From Thiomicrorhabdus arctica DSM 13458 (lineage in GTDB: Bacteria > Pseudomonadota > Gammaproteobacteria > Thiomicrospirales > Thiomicrospiraceae): a DNA stretch of 64,000 nt. Shown one piece after another: positions 7,831 to 17,593 of this stretch. Made by a program: the position numbers and the translations under genes. The stretch is taken from assembly GCF_000381085.1 (NCBI RefSeq), contig NZ_KB905899.1, forward strand, positions 868,001 to 932,000, written 5' to 3'. The notes beneath the pieces were generated by a model. The model saw nothing but the letters and a program-made list of their open reading frames with translations, was not told the origin of the DNA and did not search any database. Each line of letters opens with the position of its first letter. The first letter of the stretch is position 1.

Positions 7831-9111
7831 CTACTTAAGTATTGAATCGATGCGTTCTTTAATTTGTGGGTCATCCCATTCAATGGCTGCATTCACCGAA
7901 TAACGTAACTTGCCCTGTGCATCAATAATAAAAGAACTTGGAAAAGCAAAAATCTCATATTGGTTTGCTATTTTTCCATCCAAATCCATTAACACCGGAA
8001 AATCCACCTGCACACGCTTAAAAAAGGCAGAGATAGTCTCAGGACGCTCTTTAAAATTCACCGATACAATTTCAAATTTATCGGCATCAAACGATTTTGC
8101 AAGACGGTTCATAGAGGGAATTTCTTTGACACAAGGTCCGCACCAGCTCGCCCAAAAATTAAGCAATATGACCTTGCCTCGTTTCTCTTTTAAATGAATG
8201 GTATTGCCAGCCGTATCGGTTAATTCGAAGTCAGGCGCCGTGCGCTTAGCAACGGACACCAACCCTTTTACACTGACTGTTGCTTGTTTTGTGACCAAGT
8301 TTTTAACGGGCTTAAAGATTTTTTGGTCTGAAACCTGTCCCGCTTTTAACCAACTCTTAAACCACTCAGGAATGTTCTCTCCTGCTTTTCTTTCAAAATC
8401 AGTCGGCTCACGTCTTAAAAAATACCCATCTCTTGCATTCGGTACAGAAGCAATTGCTACTTGGCTTTGTGAAGATTCTAAAGCCGTTATAACCTCCGGC
8501 AGTTTCCATTTATAAGTCCCTTGCGTTGGTTGTACAATAAGAATAGGCAAGCTGGTGGCTGAGACAATTGGGAACAAGGTGGGCGCATCGCCTGCTTTTT
8601 TGGGCGCATCAAACAGATTTGGAAAAAAAGTCACCACTTGCTTAAGCGTACCAATCCCCTTATCAGGATGATACTCAAGTTGCCATAAACGGCTTCCCCG
8701 CAACAACACTAAACTCATCCGTCCAGTGCTGATCGGCACAAATTCTTTGCCTTGTTTACTCGCGTATTGCAACACGGCAGCCACTCCTTCCCCCGTTAGA
8801 TCACGGACATTAGTTGGCGAGGATTCAATAAAATAAGAGTCCAATAAATCAATTTGCCAAAACGCATACCCTAAATCATTAAATTGAGAAATGAGTTGTT
8901 TAAACGGTTTTCGGCTGGCATAACCTTCAGTAAACCAAATCAATAATGGCTGATCGGATACACCTAAAGTCGCCGGATACACGTTTACAGTGACCTCTTC
9001 TCCTGAATCAAGTGGTAAATTGAAACTATCACTTGCCTGTGCTGAAGAAAGACAAAAGAGCACACCTATAAAACAGAACCAATGACGCACAAATAAATCC
9101 TTTAATAACAC
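7831..9111 (-). CDS. Exported TlpA-like thioredoxin fused to an N-terminal hydrolase-like region
   Basis: 426 residues with an N-terminal signal peptide (hydrophobic stretch to about residue 25, ending SSAQAS). The C-terminal 140 residues are a TlpA/ResA-type thioredoxin domain: FELTDTAGNTIHL, the active site WASWCGPC, and a cis-Pro segment FAFPSSFIID. The middle (about 40-250) reads like a degenerate alpha/beta-hydrolase core (PLLIWFTEGYASRKPF, LPILIVQPTQGTYKW), but no clear catalytic triad is visible. It probably acts in the periplasm as a thiol reductant. The gene is single, with its terminator region towards 7700. Confidence 0.85.
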   Translation of the reverse strand: MLLKDLFVRHWFCFIGVLFCLSSAQASDSFNLPLDSGEEVTVNVYPATLGVSDQPLLIWFTEGYASRKPFKQLISQFNDLGYAFWQIDLLDSYFIESSPTNVRDLTGEGVAAVLQYASKQGKEFVPISTGRMSLVLLRGSRLWQLEYHPDKGIGTLKQVVTFFPNLFDAPKKAGDAPTLFPIVSATSLPILIVQPTQGTYKWKLPEVITALESSQSQVAIASVPNARDGYFLRREPTDFERKAGENIPEWFKSWLKAGQVSDQKIFKPVKNLVTKQATVSVKGLVSVAKRTAPDFELTDTAGNTIHLKEKRGKVILLNFWASWCGPCVKEIPSMNRLAKSFDADKFEIVSVNFKERPETISAFFKRVQVDFPVLMDLDGKIANQYEIFAFPSSFIIDAQGKLRYSVNAAIEWDDPQIKERIDSILK

Positions 9112-9206
9112 TGAACGGTCACTATATTATAGTGATACAGACTGAATAGGGAGCGTCATTTTTAACTCACCAAATCACTTAACTCTATATCGTATAATTA
9201 CCCAAT

Positions 9207-9245
9207 AAAAAACCCGCTTAACAAAACAGCTAAGCGGGTTATTTT
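9207..9245. terminator. Terminator of ppsA-side gap, AACCCGC type
   Basis: AACCCGCTTA / TAAGCGGGTT (9211-9240) with A-tract and T-tract on the two sides. It lies between ppsA (ends 9366, minus strand) and the start of the TlpA-type gene, so it should stop ppsA transcription. Confidence 0.8.
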
Positions 9246-9250
9246 GATTT

Positions 9251-9264
9251 GACCAGGCCTGGTC
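9251..9264. repeat. Palindrome GACCAGGCCTGGTC next to terminator
   Basis: Perfect copy, followed by AGATTGTTTTAGCTTAC. This resembles the right end (AGATTGTTTTGATTTTAC) of the MITE-like unit at 47751. Confidence 0.9.
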
Positions 9265-9365
9265 AGATTGTTTTAGCTTACTTAAATTCAACTATTCACA
9301 ACAAGAGATACGAATAAGCATCCTAAAGCTGCCTCCATCCAATCGTCATAAAGGGTAACAACTTT

Positions 9366-11801
9366 TTAAGAGCATTTAAGCGCTTCCTCTGCTTCCAAAA
9401 CGATAGGGATCGTGTCTAAAATCGAATCTGGATTCAAACTCATTGAACTGATACCTTCCTCTACTAAAAACGCAGCAAATTCTGGATAATCTGACGGAGC
9501 CTGCCCACAAATACCAATCGGTTTATTATTACGCTTAGCCCCTTCAATCGCCATTTTCACCATTTTCTTCACAGCAGGGTTTCGTTCATCGTACTCGAAC
9601 GCGACCTTATGAGAGTCGCGATCAACGCCTAGAACAAGCTGGGTTAAATCGTTGGTGCCGATTGAGAAACCATCAAAGTATTCTGAAAACTCATCTATCA
9701 GCAGAACATTACTTGGCAACTCAACCATCATATAGACTTGCAAGCCGTTTTCACCCCGTACCAGATGATTTGCGGCTAAGTTTTCCATAACAAGTGCCGC
9801 TTCTTCTACCGTACGGCAAAATGGAATCATAATCACTACATTATCTAAACCCAGCGTCTCCCTAACCCGTTTCACCGCTTCACACTCTAGGGCAAAACTG
9901 GCTTTACATTCAGGGTCGTTATATCGAGCGGCCCCCCTAAAACCGAGCATAGGGTTCTCTTCGTTCTCCTCAAATACATCTCCACCAATTAGAGTTGCGT
10001 ACTCGTTCGTTTTAAAGTCGGACAGCCTTAAAACCACCTCTTTAGGGTAAAAGCCTGCCGCAATGCTCGCAATGCCTTCTGCAAGCTTATCAATGAAAAA
10101 TTCACGACCACTTTCATAGCCTGTCGTAAGTTCAGAAATCAACTTCTGAGTGGAAGTATCCGTGATTCTTTCTGGATTTATAAACGCCTGAGGGTGAACT
10201 TTAATACTATTACTAATAATAAACTCCATACGTGCCAACCCCACACCATCATTCGGTATTTGATTAACGATGAATGCTTGTTCAGGGTTACCCAAGTTCA
10301 TCTTCACTTTTGTTTTCGGCATCGTTAAATGCCCAATATCGACCTCACTTTCTGTAAATTCAAGTGTTTTGGCATACACCCGACCTTCATCTCCCTCAAT
10401 ACAAGAAACCGTTAACTCTGCACCGTTTTTAATCAAGTCGGTCGCATTCTCAGTTCCGACCACGGCCGGAATACCAAGTTCACGAGCAATAATGGCGGCA
10501 TGACAGGTACGTCCTCCCCGATTGGTGACTAATGCCGATGCTTTTTTCATAATCGGCTCCCAATCAGGTGTTGTCATGTCAGCCACCAATACCTCACCTT
10601 CTTGAAACTCATGCAGAAATTCTGCCGATTCAACAAGCCTCGCTTTACCGCTGGCGACACGGCTTCCCACTGCTCGACCTGTAACCAAAGGCATTGGACG
10701 ATTTTCTTCTAACGTATATTGTTTTAAAAACCCACCCTGTTTTTGAGAAACGACGGTTTCTGGACGCGCTTGTACAATAAAGAGTTCACCTGTTTCACCG
10801 TCCTTAGCCCACTCTATATCCATCGGGCGATTTACTTGCGCAAGCTTACTGTAGTAATCTTCAATTTTGATCGCATAGTCAGTTAACTTCATCACATCTT
10901 CATCAGAGATACAAAACGAGTGCTGCTGCTCTAAAGGTGTTGGAACGTTCTCGATTGATTCACTACTTGTAGGGTCAGTTGCGTAAATCATTTTGAGCTT
11001 TTTAGAGCCTAGGTGACGTCTTAAAACACTGCGGTAACCTTTTTTGAACGTTGGTTTGTGCACATAGAACTCATCAGGTTCAATCGCGCCTTGCACTACG
11101 TTTTCACCTAAACCATAAGCGCCCGTGATCAACACAACATCCTCAAATCCACTTTCGGTGTCCACCGTGAACATCACACCAGAAGAGGCTAAATCAGAGC
11201 GCACCATAAGCTGGACACCCACCGATAAAGAGACTTCAAAGTGATCAAAGCCTTGTTCAACACGATAGTGAATAGCACGATCGTTGAACAAACTTGCAAA
11301 ACACTGCTTACAAGCATCGATGTACTCTTCGAGACCCGAAACATTTAAATACGAATCTTGCTGTCCTGCAAAACTTGCTGTCGGTAAATCTTCGGCCGTG
11401 GCTGAACTTCTTATCGCTAAAGAAAAGTGGGGACCGAGAGGCTGAGTCAGCATTTCATAAGCCAATACCATTTCGTTATAAAGCGACTCTGGTAACGTTG
11501 CTTTGTAGATGAGTGCTCTTATTTCTGCACCACATTTTTGCAGGTCTTGTGTATTATCAACTTCCAAAGGGTCAAGGATCGCATGCAGTCTCTCCAACAA
11601 ATTATTCTCTTTAAGAATGGCATTGTAGGACTCTGACGTAATTGCAAATCCATTCGGTACAGGCACGCCTTGAGGAATCAAGCTCTGATACATTTCTCCT
11701 AATGAGGCATTTTTACCGCCAACGAGTTGAATATCATCCATGCCGATTTCTGAAAAAAAGCGGATATACGAACTATTAGAAAACTGTAATTCTGACAACA
11801 T
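9366..11801 (-). CDS. ppsA: Phosphoenolpyruvate synthase
   Basis: Converts pyruvate and ATP to PEP, AMP and phosphate for gluconeogenesis. The 811-residue length fits the family. The N-terminal ATP-grasp domain starts VGGKNASLGEMY and contains SATAEDLPTASFAGQQDSYLN. The phosphohistidine domain has GGRTCHAAIIARELGIPAVVG, and the C-terminal PEP/pyruvate barrel ends with SIGTNDLTQL and GICGQAPSDYPEF. I chose the ATG at 11801 over a TTG four codons upstream. The gene is single; the regulatory kinase/phosphatase partner often found nearby is not seen here. Confidence 0.96.
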   Translation of the reverse strand: MLSELQFSNSSYIRFFSEIGMDDIQLVGGKNASLGEMYQSLIPQGVPVPNGFAITSESYNAILKENNLLERLHAILDPLEVDNTQDLQKCGAEIRALIYKATLPESLYNEMVLAYEMLTQPLGPHFSLAIRSSATAEDLPTASFAGQQDSYLNVSGLEEYIDACKQCFASLFNDRAIHYRVEQGFDHFEVSLSVGVQLMVRSDLASSGVMFTVDTESGFEDVVLITGAYGLGENVVQGAIEPDEFYVHKPTFKKGYRSVLRRHLGSKKLKMIYATDPTSSESIENVPTPLEQQHSFCISDEDVMKLTDYAIKIEDYYSKLAQVNRPMDIEWAKDGETGELFIVQARPETVVSQKQGGFLKQYTLEENRPMPLVTGRAVGSRVASGKARLVESAEFLHEFQEGEVLVADMTTPDWEPIMKKASALVTNRGGRTCHAAIIARELGIPAVVGTENATDLIKNGAELTVSCIEGDEGRVYAKTLEFTESEVDIGHLTMPKTKVKMNLGNPEQAFIVNQIPNDGVGLARMEFIISNSIKVHPQAFINPERITDTSTQKLISELTTGYESGREFFIDKLAEGIASIAAGFYPKEVVLRLSDFKTNEYATLIGGDVFEENEENPMLGFRGAARYNDPECKASFALECEAVKRVRETLGLDNVVIMIPFCRTVEEAALVMENLAANHLVRGENGLQVYMMVELPSNVLLIDEFSEYFDGFSIGTNDLTQLVLGVDRDSHKVAFEYDERNPAVKKMVKMAIEGAKRNNKPIGICGQAPSDYPEFAAFLVEEGISSMSLNPDSILDTIPIVLEAEEALKCS

Positions 11802-12147
11802 GATTTTCACCAACTTTAGTAACCAAATTTCGAAAATCCAGAGTACACGTTTTTTTAAAAATACGAGAGCATTTAAACATTAATTTTTGTTATACCAAGT
11901 ATAGCAATCCATCGATACCACTTAATTAAACTTTAAAAACAACAAGTTAATATCACAACTGGGGTGTTACACACATCATTAATAAAGTAAAAACAGCTAC
12001 ATCTAACCATTTAAAATCGGATTTTTGGGGTTCTTTTGAGTACAAAACAGATCAAAATGAGTTTATTTTTAAAAAAATAGACCTTTTAGTCGCGGTTCAA
12101 TAGGTCTGGGTAGATTGATTTTCACCAGATAAACGGGTTCATTTGAC
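11802..12147. other. Intergenic region upstream of ppsA
   Basis: AT-rich, no gene seen. ATACCAAGTAT near 11892 is a small inverted repeat of unknown meaning. GGTCTGGGTAGATTGATTTT near 12104 may be a badly decayed piece of the palindrome repeat. Confidence 0.45.
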
Positions 12148-12720
12148 TTAACGAATCCAAGATGTCGCCTTATCGTAGAAGCTCTCTTCTGGTTGTTCTA
12201 TATGCTTTTCTCTGACCATCAACCCTGTTTGACTCTTTAAGACGGTATATTCTGTATTGAGCTTAATGTCCTGATATACCGAACTGCCATAAGTTGCATC
12301 AACAAAAAAGCTGAATGTATCGATGATTCCTTGGCTTTCCAGTTGATATGCTTTGTGCACACTGTTGTTTTCTTGATCGATATTTTTGTATCTTCCCTCA
12401 AATCGATTCAAAGCATATTTTGAGTCAAGGCCAAATATATTTGCCCAATATTCCATTTTAATGAACACCGCATCCATGCGCCATTGATCACCGTAGATTT
12501 CACAAGTATCAATCACTGAACCCGTATCATCATAAATGTGTGCGATATACACATACTCTTTATTTTCTACCTGATTAAACCTTATGGTGGCTATCGTTTT
12601 TTCTTGAGTAAGAGAGGAGTATGTTAAGACTAAAAGACCCGCTAAAAATACATTTAAAACTAAACTTATTATTGTTACAACAATGGGCAGTCCAATCATC
12701 CAACCAATTAATTGTCGCAT
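12148..12720 (-). CDS. Membrane-anchored protein of unknown function
   Basis: 190 residues. One long N-terminal hydrophobic segment (about residues 5-37) anchors a soluble domain of about 150 residues with alternating beta-like stretches (KTIATIRFNQV, YVYIAHIYD) and conserved-looking YGDQW. The shape suggests an inner-membrane protein with a periplasmic domain. I do not recognise a family. It stands alone between ppsA and the divergent psiE-like gene. Confidence 0.75.
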   Translation of the reverse strand: MRQLIGWMIGLPIVVTIISLVLNVFLAGLLVLTYSSLTQEKTIATIRFNQVENKEYVYIAHIYDDTGSVIDTCEIYGDQWRMDAVFIKMEYWANIFGLDSKYALNRFEGRYKNIDQENNSVHKAYQLESQGIIDTFSFFVDATYGSSVYQDIKLNTEYTVLKSQTGLMVREKHIEQPEESFYDKATSWIR

Positions 12721-13106
12721 TTAATCTCTCTTAATTATTTAGATCTAAAGACTATTAGACATCCTAATATAGGCCTTATGAAGTTAAGAAAAATCAACGA
12801 TTTAACCTCGTTAGGCAATGAACACCATCCTATCCTATCATAAAGTAAAGTGATGCATTTCTATCAATAAAACCCATTGAATAGTTGGTTATTTTTGAGG
12901 TAACCAGGCCTGGCCAAAATGGTTAATTGTGTGTTCTGTTCCCCATTATTCAAGGGCTCAATTAAATCCTTTAATTCACTCTAATTTACAATATTTTTCT
13001 TGAAATTTTCCACTCTCCCCTCTATTGAAAATACAGGTTCTAATTAAGACCTTAACCCTTTTCTTTAGGGAAGTACCATCTATTGTTCTTGAATAGGAGA
13101 GTATTT
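12721..13106. other. Divergent intergenic region with palindrome variant
   Basis: It holds ACCAGGCCTGGCC at 12903-12915 (one mismatch) and no terminator hairpin. It must carry promoters for both flanking genes; I cannot place them with confidence. Confidence 0.55.
12903..12915. repeat. Palindrome variant ACCAGGCCTGGCC
   Basis: One base different from ACCAGGCCTGGTC. It lies in a divergent gap, so it cannot serve as a terminator for either flanking gene. Confidence 0.75.
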
Positions 13107-13571
13107 ATGGATACGAAATCTATCTGGATGACGATTCGTTCAGAGTGGTCTGCGATGAATGTATTTGAAAAGTTTGAACAAGTGATTGCGCTGATATTGG
13201 GGCTTTTTATCTCCCTTGTCATTATCATCTCTTTGCTTCATCTGATGCACTCAGTTCTGCCACTCTTACTCAGTGGGGTGTTTGACCCATTAGATCCCCA
13301 GGACTTTTACAAGCTATTTGGCATGATCATGACGGTGTTGATTGCGATGGAATTTAAGCACTCAATTATTCGTGTCGCCTTGCGACAGCAAAGCATTGTT
13401 CAAGTCAAAACCGTCATCCTAATCGCACTACTTGCTTTGGGTCGAAAGTTTATAATTCTGGACACCACTAAAACCGATGCATCGACCATTGCCGCTCTTT
13501 CCGTTGGAGTATTAGCATTAGGGGTGGTGTATTGGCTGATGCGTGAACGGGATGACAGTAATATTGACTGA
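13107..13571 (+). CDS. PsiE-like phosphate-starvation-inducible membrane protein
   Basis: 154 residues with four hydrophobic helices. The family-typical segment FKHSIIRVALRQ is followed by VKTVILIALLALGRKFIILD, as in PsiE. The role of PsiE is unknown; in E. coli it responds to phosphate starvation and cAMP-CRP. I chose the ATG at 13107 because GGAGA lies eight bases before it; an upstream in-frame start at 13083 lacks this. Confidence 0.85.
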   Translation: MDTKSIWMTIRSEWSAMNVFEKFEQVIALILGLFISLVIIISLLHLMHSVLPLLLSGVFDPLDPQDFYKLFGMIMTVLIAMEFKHSIIRVALRQQSIVQVKTVILIALLALGRKFIILDTTKTDASTIAALSVGVLALGVVYWLMRERDDSNID

Positions 13572-13781
13572 ATTCTAAAGAGGATAAGCAGGTGAACTCA
13601 GGTTGAACATTTGAACAGAAGAGAATCATTGGGGTCACATAAAAATGAGAAGTGGGTTTCACTTCAATGTTGATCCCAATCATGTTTAATCGCCGCGCAC
13701 GATCTGTTTACGTTGTCCGACATAAGTTAAGGATTCTTGGTACGAGCTTATTGTGAAGAGAACGTGGATCATTTGATCCTG

Positions 13782-14261
13782 TTATTGCATGTATGCATAC
13801 CCTTCCTGTTGCAGCTTCACAATCTCTGCGTCAGCCATAGGCACCATTTTAACAAAACCATGAATATCCCTTGGTTTATAGCCCATTGCTTTAGCAGCGG
13901 CCTGACACATACGAAACTCTATCGGTGCATCAACGGTAAGAGCATGCGCTCTTTTCATTAACTCTAAATTAGCCGAGTGAGCGATACTAAAAAAGGGAAT
14001 GGCATCACCATGAATAATGATAACAATTGAACTATCAAACAAGTCTGAGTCGTATAGTTTATATAACAAACTCACTCTATCTAATATATTTATTAAGTCC
14101 TTTTCATTACCTGTCGTCAGGTCATACAGTACCTTTTGAGGCTTGTATTTAAAATCTGACTTTTCGGCAACGCCCCAAGGGCTGACTTCGTTTGCTTGAG
14201 CCGCAACGGTAAAAACCAGTTGAGACACAATATATATTGCTATCAATAACCTCGTGGCCAT
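13782..14261 (-). CDS. Exported DsrE-family protein
   Basis: 159 residues with a signal peptide (hydrophobic to about residue 22, AQANE). The mature part follows the DsrE/DsrF fold: KVLYDLTTGN, VIIIHGDAIPFF and a late segment FRMCQAAAKAMGY with a single cysteine in the position used in sulfur-carrier relatives. Family members handle sulfane sulfur or are structural; periplasmic single-gene forms like this are common but uncharacterised. The last codons overlap nothing, and the gene stands alone. Confidence 0.82.
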   Translation of the reverse strand: MATRLLIAIYIVSQLVFTVAAQANEVSPWGVAEKSDFKYKPQKVLYDLTTGNEKDLINILDRVSLLYKLYDSDLFDSSIVIIIHGDAIPFFSIAHSANLELMKRAHALTVDAPIEFRMCQAAAKAMGYKPRDIHGFVKMVPMADAEIVKLQQEGYAYMQ

Positions 14262-14372
14262 TTTTCTTCCAACGAATTAGTACACATAATATTAATTTAA
14301 GTTGCGCGCTTCAGCCTGCCCACCTTTAATAAAGCGGTTAGGGTTTAAGGTGTCGCTCATTCACCAGTATTA

Positions 14373-14711
14373 TTAAATCGTAATGCCAGGTTCAGTCGCT
14401 CCAGCTTCTTCCCACATAACATTGCAGTGTTGATCAGAAGCGGCCTTTAATAATTCGATTAAAGGCATCGCACGATTTTGCAGACTGACACTCTGATCAT
14501 CCCAAGCATTATTTTGAGTCTCAGTGTTTAAGTCTGCATCGCCCTCTGCTTCAATTGCATCTGTTAAATGTTTCAGCACCGCAGGTACATCCTCAGCTAG
14601 GACCGCACCTGGTATTGTGGCATTATGCCCCATTTTTTTTAGCATGAGTTTTGCAACGTCACCAAACATTGTGATTCCGGCGTGCGCTTCAGTTCGAAAA
14701 GTTACGAGCAT
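14373..14711 (-). CDS. DUF1840 family protein
   Basis: 112 residues, soluble. It starts MLVTFRTEAHAGITMFGDVA and contains LMLKKMGH and PGAVLAEDVPAVLKHL, the conserved blocks of DUF1840. Function is unknown. ATG with AAGGAGA upstream. Confidence 0.87.
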   Translation of the reverse strand: MLVTFRTEAHAGITMFGDVAKLMLKKMGHNATIPGAVLAEDVPAVLKHLTDAIEAEGDADLNTETQNNAWDDQSVSLQNRAMPLIELLKAASDQHCNVMWEEAGATEPGITI

Positions 14712-14898
14712 ATATTTTCTCCTTGTCCAATTCAGTTGCTACAGATTCCAGGCTAACATGAGCCATGTTTTTTACATTGTAGTCCGTATAATCTCCTAAT
14801 GTACATGAGTTTCTTTGAGTTAAAACTTTTTCGGAAGCAAAATAAATTAGAGAGCCTTAAACTCAAGATCCCTCTTACATTTTTTATCATAAAGTCTA

Positions 14899-14925
14899 AG
14901 TGTCCAGTTTATTGGAAATACTTCA
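14899..14925. mobile_element. Probable relic of an IS3-family end
   Basis: AGTGTCCAGTTTATTGG..ACTTCA matches the terminal repeat of the complete IS at 46432-47702 in all but about four of 27 positions. It lies three bases before the doeC stop. No transposase remnant is visible next to it. Confidence 0.5.
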
Positions 14926-14927
14926 CT

Positions 14928-16316
14928 TTAAACATCTACTTTCGGACCTACCCAGACCTGTTGGATATTAACAAACTCCCTAATGCCGTGCGGACCCAAT
15001 TCTCGGCCATAGCCTGAACGTTTAATACCACCACTGGGTAATCGGGGATCGCTTTTAACCAACCCATTGATGGCAACTTGCCCAGCTTCAATCATCGGCG
15101 CCAACTTAACCGCCTTACCAACATCCGCCGTCCAAATTGAAGCGGCCAAGCCATAAGGTGTCTCATTCGCAATTTTCAGAGCGTGCTTTTCAGACGTCGC
15201 TTTCATGACGACGGCAATGGGTCCAAAAGTCTCTTCACAGGATGCTTGCATCTCAGGCGTGACATCAACCAACAAGGTCACTGGATAAAAAAATCCGGGA
15301 CCATCCAGCATTTTACCGCCTAATAGGCATTTACCGCCTTGCTCAATGGTCATCTGCACTTGACGGTGTAACCCTTCTCTTAAATCTGCTCTCGCAATCG
15401 GACCCACTTGAGTGGTTAATTCGATAGGATTGCCCATTTTCAACGTCGCTAATTTACCTTTAAACTTCTCTACAAATTCATCGTAAACCGCATCCACAAC
15501 AATCAATCGTTTAGCGGCGATACAGGACTGACCTGCATTGATCATTCTAGAGACAACCAACGCCTCTACAGCCGCATCAATATCGGCATCAGCAAAAACC
15601 AAACTTGGATCAGACCCACCTAATTCCAATACAGCCGGCTTGATTTGTGATGCGGCGAGTGAGGCAACCGCACTCCCTGCACCACTTGAACCCGTTAATG
15701 AAACGGCTTTAACAGCATCATGTCTGATGACCGTTTCTACTTGCGCTCGATGAATCGGTAAGTTCTGCATAATCCCCTGAGGCAATCCTAGCTCAGCACT
15801 CACTTCGCTAAATAATCCAGCAATCGCTTCCGCACAAGCCGGAACATGCTCGTCATGCTTCATCAAACAGGTATTACCCGCCATAATCGACGGCGCACAA
15901 AACCGAAAGGCTAACCAAAAAGGCGCATTCCAGGGCAAAATACCCAGAATAGTGCCTAGAGGCAGGTGTTGCACATAACTGTGTGTAGCATCCGATGGCA
16001 AATCAATCGATGACAGATAGGCTTCACCATGTTCAGCATAATGCTCTGCACACCACGCAGCTTTTTCCACCTCGCCATAGGACTCAGTAATCGGCTTTCC
16101 CATCTCAATGGTCATGAGGTGAGCAAGCCGCTCTTTATCTTCTCGCATTTTTTCTGCAACGCGATTTAACAGTTGTTTTCGGGTATTGAAATCGGTCAGT
16201 TTCCAACGTTTAAAAGCGTCAACCGATTGTTCAATCGCCTCGTTAAGTTGTGAATCATCCATTGGCGGATAACGGTGCACTTCTTGACCTGTGCAAGGGT
16301 TGATTGCTATTAACAT
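14928..16316 (-). CDS. doeC: Aldehyde dehydrogenase, probable aspartate-semialdehyde dehydrogenase of ectoine catabolism
   Basis: 462 residues, succinate-semialdehyde dehydrogenase-like. The general base lies in LELGGSDPSLVF and the nucleophile in INAGQSCIAAKR; the NAD(P) site region SLTGSSGAG is present. As the last gene of doeB2-doeD-doeA-doeC it should oxidise aspartate semialdehyde to aspartate. The ATG at 16316 is seven bases after the doeA stop, with GGGA upstream; the open frame runs further into doeA but has no start signal there. By sequence alone it could be a general SSADH; the operon decides the call. Confidence 0.88.
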   Translation of the reverse strand: MLIAINPCTGQEVHRYPPMDDSQLNEAIEQSVDAFKRWKLTDFNTRKQLLNRVAEKMREDKERLAHLMTIEMGKPITESYGEVEKAAWCAEHYAEHGEAYLSSIDLPSDATHSYVQHLPLGTILGILPWNAPFWLAFRFCAPSIMAGNTCLMKHDEHVPACAEAIAGLFSEVSAELGLPQGIMQNLPIHRAQVETVIRHDAVKAVSLTGSSGAGSAVASLAASQIKPAVLELGGSDPSLVFADADIDAAVEALVVSRMINAGQSCIAAKRLIVVDAVYDEFVEKFKGKLATLKMGNPIELTTQVGPIARADLREGLHRQVQMTIEQGGKCLLGGKMLDGPGFFYPVTLLVDVTPEMQASCEETFGPIAVVMKATSEKHALKIANETPYGLAASIWTADVGKAVKLAPMIEAGQVAINGLVKSDPRLPSGGIKRSGYGRELGPHGIREFVNIQQVWVGPKVDV

Positions 16317-16323
16317 AAGTTCC

Positions 16324-17580
16324 CTATTTGGTTTTTTTATCGGTTGACTCTTGCGTTTCGTCATTGTGACGACTGATGGGCGTAACGGATTTAGCTTTCG
16401 ATTTTTCAGTGGTAGCCGGTTTAATCACAAAGTCCTGATCCACATCTTCAAAGAACGAGCCGCAGCCATCTTCCGTAATATAGAAGGTATCGGAAATACC
16501 ACAAGTTTTGTCTCCATCAACCCCCCAAAGCCAAGGAATAATATGAAATGTCATTCCAGGTTTCAGCACATCCGATTGACCTTGATGCAAACTCAAAATA
16601 TACCCTTCGTCCCAAGACGGTGGAAAGGCGATACCAATTGAATAACCTGAACGGGTAATCAAACGTGCCCCCACATTATTTTCATGCAAGATACTGCGTA
16701 CCAATTTATCAACATCAGAAACCGTCAAACCTGGCCTTAGCTCTACACGTAAAGCGGCCAGCGCTTTTTTCATGATATCTTGCGCTTCCAGCATGCTTTC
16801 TGACAATTCACCACAAATCACGGTACGCATCATCGCGGTATGATAACGGCGATAACAACCTGCGACCTCTAAAAATACATGTTCACCCGGCTGGACCGTT
16901 CGCCCCTCCCAGGAGGCGTGACCGATCATCGTTCTCGGGCCTGATGTGACATAAGGCATGACTGCAGGTATCTCACCGCCAACAGCAAACATGGCCTGAC
17001 TGATCGCGCCACCAATTTCGTTTTCAGTGACCCCAGCCTGCACCGCTTCAATTCCGGCCAGCATCCCAGCTTTGGTCGCAATGGCGGCTTTTTTCATCGC
17101 TTGCAACTCATACTCTGACTTACAGACACGGCTCTTCTCAACAATACCAAAACAATCCATTAAACGACTACGCTTAAAGGAGGTTCTGAAAACATCCTGA
17201 TGGTACGCGCTGAAATAATAGGAGTTACGTTCATATCCAATGGTTTTACCCGCGAACCCAAACTCCACCAATGCACTCACCAGCATCTGAATCGCATCGC
17301 CAGTATCAGGATAAGGTCTGGAAATTTCAACCCAAGTACGGTGAATGACATTTGACTCCTCAAGCTTTCGGGTCACCATAAACGGTTCGCCTTCCAACGG
17401 CACCACTAAAGCCTGAAAAAAGGAGTAACCAGTGGTTTGATAGTCCGTTAAATACAGAATGTTTTCCGCATCCGAAATAATGACCACATCCAACAAACGC
17501 TCAGCCATATTTTCTCGCAACTCGTTCACACGGCGCAGATACTCGGAAAACGGGAAGGTCATATCATCTCTTTCTCTCAT
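16324..17580 (-). CDS. doeA: Ectoine hydrolase (M24 peptidase fold)
   Basis: 418 residues. It opens the ectoine ring to N-acetyl-diaminobutyrate. The N-terminal creatinase-like domain (ILYLTDYQTTGYSFFQALVV) is followed by the pita-bread domain with GGEIPAVMPYVTSGPR, HASWEGRTVQPGEHVFLEV and MTFHIIPWLWG, which fit DoeA/EutD. The C-terminal 25 residues are Lys/Thr rich and look disordered. ATG at 17580 with AGGAGA upstream, 13 bases after doeD. Confidence 0.92.
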   Translation of the reverse strand: MRERDDMTFPFSEYLRRVNELRENMAERLLDVVIISDAENILYLTDYQTTGYSFFQALVVPLEGEPFMVTRKLEESNVIHRTWVEISRPYPDTGDAIQMLVSALVEFGFAGKTIGYERNSYYFSAYHQDVFRTSFKRSRLMDCFGIVEKSRVCKSEYELQAMKKAAIATKAGMLAGIEAVQAGVTENEIGGAISQAMFAVGGEIPAVMPYVTSGPRTMIGHASWEGRTVQPGEHVFLEVAGCYRRYHTAMMRTVICGELSESMLEAQDIMKKALAALRVELRPGLTVSDVDKLVRSILHENNVGARLITRSGYSIGIAFPPSWDEGYILSLHQGQSDVLKPGMTFHIIPWLWGVDGDKTCGISDTFYITEDGCGSFFEDVDQDFVIKPATTEKSKAKSVTPISRHNDETQESTDKKTK

Positions 17581-17593
17581 GATCTTCTCCTCT

